From Eubacterium sp. CAG:248 (lineage in GTDB: Bacteria > Bacillota > Clostridia > Lachnospirales > Lachnospiraceae), in assembly GCA_000436475.1 (NCBI GenBank), contig FR886209.1, positions 31,361-69,170 on the forward strand: a DNA stretch of 37,810 bases, written 5' to 3'. The position numbers and the translations under genes are program-made. The notes under the pieces were generated by a model that saw nothing but the letters and a program-made list of their open reading frames with translations, was not told where the DNA came from and ran no database searches. This document shows positions 16,338 through 23,072 of this stretch, in pieces (the stretch's first letter is position 1; every line of letters starts with the position of its first letter).

Positions 16338-16876
16338 GTGTTCTCACCCATTTCATTCAAAGTCTGTTCAATAATTGCATTACTTTCGCTCTCATCAATA
16401 GATTTAGAGATAAGCTTAGAAGCTATCATAGCTGATACAGTAACAATCTGCTGCTTAACTTCATCTGCCACTTTCTGCTTTTCAAGTTCTGCTTCCTTAC
16501 CTGCTCTCTCGATAATTCTTGCAGCTTCTTCTTTAGCTTCATCTATGATTTTCTGCTCATTATGCATAGCTGTCTTTCTGGCATCACTTAATATAAGCTC
16601 TGCTTCTTTATTCGCAGCCTTTAACTTTTCTTCATATTCTGCCTTCATGGCAAGAGCATCTTCCCTGTTCTTTTCAGCAGTTTCCCTGTCACTTGTTATC
16701 TTATCCTGTCTTTTCTTTAACATGTTACGAACAGGATTGAAAAGAATAACTGACAAAAGCAGGAATAATATGAATACGTTAATGGCTGTTATCGCAGCAT
16801 CAAATAAGAGCTGATAATCAAGTCCAAATAATCTTCCTGATGTTTCAAGAGCCACAAATGTACTTCCGAAATTCAA
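16325..16876 (-). CDS. atpF: ATP synthase F0 subunit b
   Basis: 183 aa. One N-terminal membrane helix (AAITAINVFILFLLLSVILFNPV, residues about 28-50) followed by a long charged coiled coil (RQDKITSDRETAEKNREDALAMKAEYEEKLKAANKEAEL) that forms the peripheral stalk. The start is a TTG at 16876: GGAGG lies seven bases upstream and no ATG in frame gives a complete N-terminus. A weak start codon here could keep b-subunit synthesis below that of c. Confidence 0.95.
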   Translation of the reverse strand: MNFGSTFVALETSGRLFGLDYQLLFDAAITAINVFILFLLLSVILFNPVRNMLKKRQDKITSDRETAEKNREDALAMKAEYEEKLKAANKEAELILSDARKTAMHNEQKIIDEAKEEAARIIERAGKEAELEKQKVADEVKQQIVTVSAMIASKLISKSIDESESNAIIEQTLNEMGENTWRN

Positions 16877-16942
16877 TTGTTGGCCTCCTTTCCATTATCT
16901 TAATGGGCCTTTACCCTTATGAATATAATATTCCGTTCTTAA

Positions 16943-17200
16943 TTAACCCTTGAATGGCTGAACGAACATTAAGATAATAGCTACGGCGAAACCATAAAGA
17001 CCTGTTGTCTCGGCAACGGCCTGTCCAAGTAACATAGTTGAAGTGATATCTGACTTAGCACCTGGATTACGTCCAACTGCTGCTGCACCATGACCTGCTG
17101 CAATACCCTGTCCAACACCAGGACCAACACCTGCGATCATCGCAATACCTGCACCAATGGCTGACATAGCCTGAATAAATTCCTGTCCACTAATATTCAT
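16943..17200 (-). CDS. atpE: ATP synthase F0 subunit c (predicted Na+-binding type)
   Basis: 85 aa, two-helix hairpin that multimerises into the rotor ring. The first helix has the GxGxGxGxG packing motif (GVGPGVGQG, residues 24-32), the loop has RNPGAK, and the second helix carries the ion-binding Glu64. Residues Gln31, Val62, Glu64, Thr65, Thr66 and Tyr69 line up, with an offset of one, with the Na+ ligands Q32, V63, E65, S66, T67 and Y70 known from Ilyobacter tartaricus, with only a conservative Ser-to-Thr change. Na+ rather than H+ coupling is therefore predicted. Good Shine-Dalgarno (CGGAGG) and a 187-base leader with several hairpins. Confidence 0.97.
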   Translation of the reverse strand: MNISGQEFIQAMSAIGAGIAMIAGVGPGVGQGIAAGHGAAAVGRNPGAKSDITSTMLLGQAVAETTGLYGFAVAIILMFVQPFKG

Positions 17201-17228
17201 CTTAAAATCCTCCGTTAATAAAATTTAA

Positions 17229-17332
17229 GCACCGGTTCTTTTATCACCGTGCAATCAAAATGTGCACATTACACAATATTTTATATGCATTTAGCATATA
17301 ACATTCCAGGTATGAATCTTGTACATGCCTGG
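17229..17332 (-). promoter_or_regulatory. Run of hairpins in the atpB-atpE intercistronic region
   Basis: The 187 bases between atpB and atpE hold four inverted repeats in a row: 17229-17252 (gcaccggt / accgtgc, one bulge), the 12-bp palindrome aatgtgcacatt at 17259-17270, 17281-17301 (ttatatgc / gcatataa) and 17306-17332 (ccagg / cctgg plus inner atg/cat pairs). It is the longest non-coding gap inside the operon and precedes the subunit needed in most copies. Confidence 0.6.
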
Positions 17333-17387
17333 ACTAACTATGAAAATCTAATATCCAGACCCCTATATCCGGAAATTATATTTCAAC

Positions 17388-18116
17388 TTAATCTGCTATC
17401 TTGTCGTTAACATAAACCATAGTTAACATACAGAATACATACGCCTGAATACATCCTGAGAACAAGTCAAAGTATGCATGAAGTACTGCCGGATAAGCAA
17501 TTGTAAATGGCTTTAACAAATCATAGATAAGTCCCATAAGAACTGTTCCTGACATAACGTTACCAAACAGACGCAATGAAAGAGACAACGGAACTGCAAA
17601 CTCACCTATCAGGTTAATAGGGAACAAAAACCAGATTGGCTGGAATAATGCAGCAAAATGTCCCACCTTATTCTTCTTTATACCATTGAACTGAACAAGT
17701 ATAAATGTAATCAGACCAAGGCATAGCGTAACACCATAATCAGCTGTTGGTGGCCTGAGTCCGAAAAGACCAGATATATTGGAAATTATAATAAATAGGA
17801 ATAATGTTGAAATATAGTTGACGAACTTGTTTGCATTCTTTCCCATAATACCGTCAACCATCGTTCCAAGCATCTCCACTATAATCTCTATAGCATTCTG
17901 GAACATCCCAGGTGTATCATCAGGCTTGACCTTATTAATCTTCACCCTGGCAATAACCGCCATGATAATTATGAAGATTGAAACCAGCAACATAGCAACA
18001 TGTGTCGTGTTAATACTGAATGTATAATCAATGCCTGGAATATGGAACTCCTTAAGGCTATGAATCATAAAACTCGAATCACATGCTACAAGTGTGTTAA
18101 CATAAGAGCTTCCCAC
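17388..18116 (-). CDS. atpB: ATP synthase F0 subunit a
   Basis: 242 aa, polytopic membrane protein that forms the ion half-channels against the c-ring. The essential arginine is Arg182 in LSLSLRLFGNVMSG, and the following helix region (LHAYFDLFSGCIQAYVFCMLTMVYV) is typical. The reading starts at a GTG at 18116, seven bases after a GGAAGG-like Shine-Dalgarno and four bases after the stop of the atpI-like gene. No ATG lies in frame near it; the next in-frame ATG (residue 17) lacks a Shine-Dalgarno. Start is moderately sure, identity is firm. Confidence 0.94.
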   Translation of the reverse strand: MGSSYVNTLVACDSSFMIHSLKEFHIPGIDYTFSINTTHVAMLLVSIFIIIMAVIARVKINKVKPDDTPGMFQNAIEIIVEMLGTMVDGIMGKNANKFVNYISTLFLFIIISNISGLFGLRPPTADYGVTLCLGLITFILVQFNGIKKNKVGHFAALFQPIWFLFPINLIGEFAVPLSLSLRLFGNVMSGTVLMGLIYDLLKPFTIAYPAVLHAYFDLFSGCIQAYVFCMLTMVYVNDKIAD

Positions 18117-18120
18117 CTTC

Positions 18121-18522
18121 TCACCTTCCTTTTTTTATTTTGTTGATTAATTTATCAGTAAACGGCTGTATATAAGCCGCTACTTTCATTGAAAACATTC
18201 CCAGTATTGCAAATAACAGATCTCCCAGATCAAAAACATACAATACTGTAAACATAACAAGCATCACTATAAGACGTATTACATAGCCTAATATAAATGT
18301 AACGCTTGTATTCGCCCCTCCATACACTACCTTTCTTATACGTAAACTCATATGAAAGGTACTAAAAACCGCATACGCCACACCTGCTACAAAACCTATG
18401 GCAGGCTTAAGCGGTGTTTTGGCTATACATATTATTAAAGCTTCTCCCACGATAAGATACAACAGCTGTACTATAAGCATACCTGGGATAGAGGGATTAA
18501 TATCTTTGATTTTCTCAATCAT
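18121..18522 (-). CDS. AtpI-like membrane protein (ATP synthase subunit I)
   Basis: 133 aa with four predicted membrane helices (about residues 14-33, 40-57, 77-98 and 102-118). Position directly ahead of atpB and the SLRIRKVVYGGANTSVTFILGYVIRLIVML pattern fit the ATP synthase subunit I group (PF03899-like), thought to assist c-ring assembly or cation supply. GGAG lies eight bases before the ATG. It overlaps nothing; the next gene begins four bases after its stop. Family call rests mostly on topology and context. Confidence 0.75.
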   Translation of the reverse strand: MIEKIKDINPSIPGMLIVQLLYLIVGEALIICIAKTPLKPAIGFVAGVAYAVFSTFHMSLRIRKVVYGGANTSVTFILGYVIRLIVMLVMFTVLYVFDLGDLLFAILGMFSMKVAAYIQPFTDKLINKIKKGR

Positions 18523-18540
18523 GCATTATACTCCTCTCTT

Positions 18541-18813
18541 TTAGTTGTTATCCTTATGTGCTTTGTTATATCGTTCTACCTTCTGCTGTATATCCTTTTC
18601 CTGTTCAAGTTTTTTCTTAACCTCATCCTGCTTTATAGAATTCATAGCAAGCACGTATGCATTCCTGCAGCCAGCCGCAATTCCAAGTATAAGCAGTGGA
18701 ATAGTAAAACATGTTCCTAACTTTTTATCCAGCCATAGACCTAGTGCCAGACATATAAACGTTGGAACCATAACGCATATGCTAAGCTGGGATATTAATA
18801 CTATATTCTTCAA
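18541..18813 (-). CDS. AtpZ/AtpI-like small membrane protein
   Basis: 90 aa with two membrane helices (about 5-26 and 35-54) and a charged C-terminal helix (KQDEVKKKLEQEKDIQQKVERY). The ALGLWLDKKLGT, then PLLILGIAAGCRNAY pattern matches the F0F1-ATPase_gene1/AtpZ family found at the front of many atp operons. The start is a TTG at 18813 with GAGG seven bases upstream. First gene of the atp operon. Confidence 0.78.
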   Translation of the reverse strand: MKNIVLISQLSICVMVPTFICLALGLWLDKKLGTCFTIPLLILGIAAGCRNAYVLAMNSIKQDEVKKKLEQEKDIQQKVERYNKAHKDNN

Positions 18814-18871
18814 TGCAATTCCTCATTCCCATACACTAATGATAACCCACTCACTTTAAAATTCTATACCG

Positions 18872-18900
18872 ATTATACCCTTTTAAACAAATGTTGTCTA
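18872..18900 (-). promoter_or_regulatory. Promoter of the ATP synthase operon
   Basis: On the minus strand: -35 TAGACA (18895-18900), 17-base spacer, consensus -10 TATAAT (18872-18877), about 60 bases before the TTG start of the first gene. Confidence 0.75.
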
Positions 18901-19014
18901 TATATTTTATTTCCCAAATATTTACACTCAGATATCTAATGTCTAGGCATTTTGACTAATTTTTCACAAAGAATAACATCTGAATTTTTTATTCAACGTT
19001 TATCCACATTTTTG

Positions 19015-19043
19015 TTGAATTTTATATATCTGCTTGCTATAAT
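19015..19043 (+). promoter_or_regulatory. Promoter of the DUF402 gene
   Basis: -35 TTGAAT (19015-19020), 17-base spacer, consensus -10 TATAAT (19038-19043); divergent from the atp promoter. Confidence 0.7.
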
Positions 19044-19097
19044 TTCCATAATAAATATGTGCTATGAAATTCATTTACTTAATCAGGAGGAATACGT

Positions 19098-19577
19098 ATG
19101 GCAACTTTATTCCGTAAACGTCTTATCCCAAGCGAATGCGTCAACCTGAAAGACGATACCATCATACATATTGATGAAGATACTATTATAACTAGCTGGA
19201 AAACCTTCCGTCCTAAAGCGGAATTCTCACATGGCGTATCTTATTACGTACTAAAAGAAGGTTATAAAATAAGTAAGTTCTATAAACAGGATGGCACCCT
19301 GGCTTATATATACTGTGATATCATAGATACAGCTTACGATAAAGCTTCTGATACATACGTTTTTACTGATCTGTTAGCTGATGTTATCATAGAAAACTCA
19401 GGCTTTGTACGTGTAGTAGACCTTGATGAGCTTGCAGATGCCTGCAGCGATGGTCTTATATCTGACAACATGCTTGTAGAATCACTTCACAAGCTGAATA
19501 ATCTTTTAACTTCAATATATTCCGGAACATTCCACGGATATCTTAAGGTTCTTGAAGATTACGAAGCTTCCATATAA
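19098..19577 (+). CDS. DUF402-domain protein
   Basis: 159 aa. The pattern KISKFYKQDGTLAYIYCDIIDTAYD, then YVFTDLLADVIIENSGFVRVVDLDELADA is the DUF402 (FomD/YgaC-like) barrel: aromatic and acidic residues line a metal/nucleotide pocket. Characterised relatives hydrolyse nucleoside tri- or diphosphates; the substrate here is not known. Residues beyond about 120 form a helical tail. Excellent Shine-Dalgarno AGGAGG seven bases before the ATG at 19098; own promoter; stands alone between two divergent/convergent minus-strand blocks. Confidence 0.82.
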   Translation: MATLFRKRLIPSECVNLKDDTIIHIDEDTIITSWKTFRPKAEFSHGVSYYVLKEGYKISKFYKQDGTLAYIYCDIIDTAYDKASDTYVFTDLLADVIIENSGFVRVVDLDELADACSDGLISDNMLVESLHKLNNLLTSIYSGTFHGYLKVLEDYEASI

Positions 19578-19613
19578 TTTACTAGTGAACAACATAATAC
19601 TCATTATATTTAA

Positions 19614-19660
19614 TAATACCCATCATATTTATATTATGCATTCTTCTGCATAGAAATATG
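19614..19660. terminator. Long intergenic hairpin, probable bidirectional terminator
   Basis: A 17-bp perfect stem (19614-19630 with 19644-19660, taatacccatcatattt / aaatatgatgggtatta), with extra inner pairing around tgca, lies between the convergent DUF402 and dCMP deaminase genes. No clear U-tract follows on either side, which is unusual for a terminator. Confidence 0.6.
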
Positions 19661-19741
19661 ATGGGTATTAAAGTCGTGCCTTTTGACCCAGGCATAATTA
19701 TATATATTTATTGCACATCGCCACGCCGACTGCTACATCTT

Positions 19742-20227
19742 CTATAACTGAAGTGTCACTTCTCTTTTATCAGACTCATACTTATAATATCTTACTCCTG
19801 CTGCGTTAAGCATCCTCTTTGATGCTATGACTGAAGCTGTATCCGCATACTTATCACAATCATACACAATAGTTTTAATTCCCGCCTGTATAATCGCCTT
19901 TGCACATTCATTGCATGGAAACAGCGTGACATACATCTTGGCTCCATCTAATGTTCCACCACGGTAATTAAGTATTGCATTAAGTTCACTATGTGTCGTA
20001 TAAAAGTACTTGTTATCAAGTGGATCACCTTCACGGCACCATGGGAATTCATCATCAGAACACCCTATAGGAAGTCCGTTATATCCCATAGATAATATCT
20101 TATTATCATTACTTACTATACATGCACCAACCTGTGTGTTAGGATCCTTGGAACGAAGTGCTGACAGCTTGGCAACACCCATAAAATATTCATCCCAGGA
20201 TATATAGTCCTTTCTTTTATCGCTCAT
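19742..20227 (-). CDS. dCMP deaminase (ComEB-like)
   Basis: 161 aa. Deaminates dCMP to dUMP for thymidylate synthesis. Zinc site: His79 and proton-shuttle Glu81 in THSELNA, Cys105 and Cys108 in PCNEC. The N-terminal DPNTQVGACIV and NGLPIGCSDDEFPW motifs are characteristic of dCMP deaminases. A longer reading from 20257 overlaps the rpiB stop as TAATG, but the start at 20227 has GGAGA upstream and matches the family N-terminus (MSDKRKDYISWDEYFM). Co-transcribed with rpiB upstream. Confidence 0.93.
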   Translation of the reverse strand: MSDKRKDYISWDEYFMGVAKLSALRSKDPNTQVGACIVSNDNKILSMGYNGLPIGCSDDEFPWCREGDPLDNKYFYTTHSELNAILNYRGGTLDGAKMYVTLFPCNECAKAIIQAGIKTIVYDCDKYADTASVIASKRMLNAAGVRYYKYESDKREVTLQL

Positions 20228-20256
20228 ATCTCTCCATTTCTGACATTGATCAAACA

Positions 20257-20685
20257 TTAATCAAACATTGATATTCTTCTTATATGTCTTTCATCATTGC
20301 TGAATTTTGAATCAAGGAATGTATCTGCTATTCTGAACGCCAGCTCTGGTCCGATTACTCTTGCACCAAGACAGAGCACGTTGGCATTGTTATGCTCTCT
20401 TGTTGCCTGTGCACTAAAGCAGTCACTGCAAAGTGCAGCTCTTATTCCCTTGACCTTATTAGCTGCCATACTCATGCCTATACCTGTTCCGCACATAAGA
20501 ATACCAAGCTCACATTCACCGCTTGTTACAAGATCTGTTACTTTGTTTGCATATACAGGATAGTCACATGACTCACTTGTATATGTTCCAACATCCTTAC
20601 ACTCTATTCCTCTCTTCTTAAGATGCTCTATCATCTGGTTTTTAAGTTCTACTGCTCCGTGATCACATCCAATTGCTATCATCAT
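20257..20685 (-). CDS. rpiB: Ribose-5-phosphate isomerase B
   Basis: 142 aa. Interconverts ribose-5-phosphate and ribulose-5-phosphate in the pentose phosphate pathway. Family motifs: IAIGCDHGA, the catalytic-cysteine segment LMCGTGIGMSMAANK, and REHNNANVLCLGARVIG. Tandem ATGs lie at 20685 and 20682; GGAG is closer to ideal for the second, so the protein may begin at MIAIGC. Sits between the YwlE-like phosphatase and dCMP deaminase, the same relative order as ywlE-ywlF in Bacillus. Confidence 0.95.
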   Translation of the reverse strand: MMIAIGCDHGAVELKNQMIEHLKKRGIECKDVGTYTSESCDYPVYANKVTDLVTSGECELGILMCGTGIGMSMAANKVKGIRAALCSDCFSAQATREHNNANVLCLGARVIGPELAFRIADTFLDSKFSNDERHIRRISMFD

Positions 20686-20714
20686 TTTCTCCTTTATTAT
20701 CGTGATATTGTTTA

Positions 20715-21176
20715 TCAATCCTGATTGTTCCTTGGTGAGGTTATTACATCTACAACCTTTGCAACAAGACTATATAACTGCTCAAAACACCTATTATATT
20801 CTTCAAGTCCCTTGCCATAAGGATCTGGCACCTCAACCTCTCCCTCTCCGGCAAGCTCACCAAGTGTAAAGACATTTATAGCCTTGTCAAATGTATCATA
20901 CATTTTCTGTTTCATAGATAAGTTCATAGTAAGCACAAGCGTATCTACACTAAAATCATCATTGGATATCTGGGCTGAAACATTACTAGGCATAATCATC
21001 CCATGTCTTGAAGCTACTGCAACTGCCTTTGGATTATAAGGCTCAGGAAAAAGCACAACCATTCCCCTTGATTCACTTCTCATCTCCGGCATAAGATTAG
21101 ACATAATCGTTGCAGCCATAGGGCTTCTGCATGTATTACCCATACATACAAATATTACTTTATTAAATCTGTTCAT
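20715..21176 (-). CDS. Low-molecular-weight phosphatase, likely protein-arginine phosphatase (YwlE-like)
   Basis: 153 aa. Catalytic P-loop CMGNTCRS: nucleophile Cys11, Thr15, Arg17. The general-acid loop is VPDPYGKGLEEY. In Bacillus YwlE the threonine at the position of Thr15 (in CTGNTCR) favours phosphoarginine, whereas tyrosine phosphatases of this fold have Ile there. That residue and the YwlE-like neighbourhood (Sua5 upstream, RpiB downstream) favour arginine phosphatase over tyrosine phosphatase, though no McsB kinase is in the window. ATG at 21176; Shine-Dalgarno is weak (AGGATGG), and the upstream extension to 21206 matches nothing. Confidence 0.85.
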   Translation of the reverse strand: MNRFNKVIFVCMGNTCRSPMAATIMSNLMPEMRSESRGMVVLFPEPYNPKAVAVASRHGMIMPSNVSAQISNDDFSVDTLVLTMNLSMKQKMYDTFDKAINVFTLGELAGEGEVEVPDPYGKGLEEYNRCFEQLYSLVAKVVDVITSPRNNQD

Positions 21177-21215
21177 AACGAAACACCATCCTGGCTCACA
21201 CTGCAATCTTGTTAT

Positions 21216-22277
21216 CTATACGTGTATTATAGTATGCCCTGCTGCTTTTATCAATCTGTTCATGACTGCACGTCCAACATTCTCTGTTTCAAAGCTTTCC
21301 GAAAATACATAATCCACATGTTCATTATCAAACTCTCTTAGTATCGCATACAAATGTCTTGCAACGCTTAGCTCATCACTCTTATGTCCCATGGAAATAA
21401 CTATTCCATCTGTATAAAAATGCCTTGTTTCATCGGTAGTCATTATTGCTACCTTAAAGCCTTCATTAATAAGCTTTTTCGTGTTATCGTTTATATAATC
21501 AACAACCTTAGCCATGTCACCTTCAACAATCTTAAGATCTGCATCCGGTGCGTAATGCTTATATTTCATGCCTGGTGCTCTTGGCACAACCCCTTCCTTC
21601 ACCCCGTCAGTTATAGCCGGATCTATAGTCACTCTGCCTATAACCTCCTCAAACATCTCCTTTGTTATATATCCGGGACGAAGTATAGCCGGCACTTCCT
21701 CACTAAGATCAATAATAGTTGACTCAACGCCTATATCTACTGTATCATCTGCTATTATCATATCTATCTTTCCTGAAAGATCCTTTATAACATGGCTTGC
21801 CAGCGTAGGGCTTGGTTTTCCAGAGGTGTTAGCACTAGGTGCCGCTATATATACGCCTGATTTTCTTATAAGCTCTGCTGCCACTTTATGGCTCGGCATT
21901 CTTATAGCAACCGTTCCAAGTCCACCTGTGATTGAATCAGGAACTATATCCGACTTTTTTAATATCATTGTAAGAGGTCCCGGCCAGAACTTTTCGGCAA
22001 GCTTTAATGCTGTCTTGGGTACCTCACTTGAAAGCTTGTACAGCGCATCCATATCTGCGATATGGACTATAAGCGGATTATCTGATGGTCTTCCCTTAGC
22101 CGCATATATCTTTGCAGAAGCCTTTACATCAAGTGCATCTGCCCCCAGTCCATAAACTGTTTCTGTTGGAAATGCGACAAGACCGCCTGCTCTTAGTATT
22201 TCTCCTGCCTTATCATATATTTTATCATCCTCTTTGGGATTTCCTGTAATATTTGCAACAATCGTTTCCACTGTCAC
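21216..22277 (-). CDS. L-threonylcarbamoyladenylate synthase (Sua5/YwlC type)
   Basis: 353 aa. Makes threonylcarbamoyl-AMP from threonine, bicarbonate and ATP for the t6A37 modification of ANN-reading tRNAs. The N-terminal YrdC domain has GGLVAFPTETVYGLGADA, KGRPSDNPLIVHI and APSANTSGKPSPT; a linker (PGMKYKHYAPDADL) and C-terminal Sua5 domain follow, so this is the two-domain Sua5 form and not TsaC alone. Stops 10 bases upstream of nothing but the phosphatase Shine-Dalgarno region, so the two are probably co-transcribed. Confidence 0.95.
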   Translation of the reverse strand: MTVETIVANITGNPKEDDKIYDKAGEILRAGGLVAFPTETVYGLGADALDVKASAKIYAAKGRPSDNPLIVHIADMDALYKLSSEVPKTALKLAEKFWPGPLTMILKKSDIVPDSITGGLGTVAIRMPSHKVAAELIRKSGVYIAAPSANTSGKPSPTLASHVIKDLSGKIDMIIADDTVDIGVESTIIDLSEEVPAILRPGYITKEMFEEVIGRVTIDPAITDGVKEGVVPRAPGMKYKHYAPDADLKIVEGDMAKVVDYINDNTKKLINEGFKVAIMTTDETRHFYTDGIVISMGHKSDELSVARHLYAILREFDNEHVDYVFSESFETENVGRAVMNRLIKAAGHTIIHV

Positions 22278-22293
22278 TTACACCTCTTTTATA

Positions 22294-23019
22294 TTATTGA
22301 TTGGTCAGATATTCCATAAGACCATTGTATATACCCCTGGCAATTTTCTGCTGATACGAATCGCTGTTAAGTCTTCCTGCCTCTTCTGGGTTAGATAAAA
22401 AACCACATTCAACTATGACAGCTGGTACATTCGTATGAAGCAGCAGGTAATATGTCGAATCCGCCTTTTCTACACGTTTGTTAGTAGTATCAGCTTCATT
22501 TACTATATGTCTCTGTATAATACCTGCCAGTTTTTTTCCTTCAGCTGACTGCTTATAATAAAATACCTGTGCACCTCTTGATTCCCCAGACACATAACTG
22601 TTCTGATGAATACTTACAACCGCATCAGCATTACTTTCATTGATTATGCTGCACCTTTTCTTCATATCAGAAGCTTTTTTGTTTGTGTCGCTTTCATTAT
22701 ATAATCCATTATCATCTGACCTTGTCATTATAACAGTTATACCAGACTGTTCAAGTAATTTTTTTAATTTAACTGATATTGCAAGATTAACATCCTTTTC
22801 ATATATACCGCCGACACCTATTTTACCTGGATCTATTCCGCCATGACCACTGTCAATGGCAACCACTTTTTCTGCAACATTAACATCCTCAACTGTGTTT
22901 TCGGCTTCAACACCTCCTATGGTGCTTCTGCCAGTTTCTGCATAATGGAATATATATACACCTGTTAGAACTAAAAGTACAAACAAAGATACCTTCAATA
23001 TTTTTAATCTGAACTTCAT
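22294..23019 (-). CDS. N-acetylmuramoyl-L-alanine amidase (CwlD-like, Amidase_3)
   Basis: 241 aa. Cleaves stem peptides from muramic acid. One N-terminal membrane helix (about residues 9-25), then the zinc amidase domain: ligands His in AIDSGHGGIDPG, Glu in GGIYEKDVNLA, His in VVSIHQNSY, and catalytic Glu in VIVECGFLSNPEEAG. Size and single domain match CwlD, which in spore formers makes muramic-delta-lactam of the cortex; a vegetative role is equally possible. ATG at 23019 preferred; a GTG at 23028 would abut the weak AAGG. Seventeen bases separate it from sua5. Confidence 0.9.
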   Translation of the reverse strand: MKFRLKILKVSLFVLLVLTGVYIFHYAETGRSTIGGVEAENTVEDVNVAEKVVAIDSGHGGIDPGKIGVGGIYEKDVNLAISVKLKKLLEQSGITVIMTRSDDNGLYNESDTNKKASDMKKRCSIINESNADAVVSIHQNSYVSGESRGAQVFYYKQSAEGKKLAGIIQRHIVNEADTTNKRVEKADSTYYLLLHTNVPAVIVECGFLSNPEEAGRLNSDSYQQKIARGIYNGLMEYLTNQ

Positions 23020-23072
23020 ATTAATCACATACCTTTTTTCTTAAAGTGTATGTCAGTCTGCATTATTTATTC

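Noticed and set aside
21568..22155. 195-codon plus-strand reading frame opposite sua5
   Set aside because: Shadow of the Sua5 coding sequence, without ribosome site or domain.
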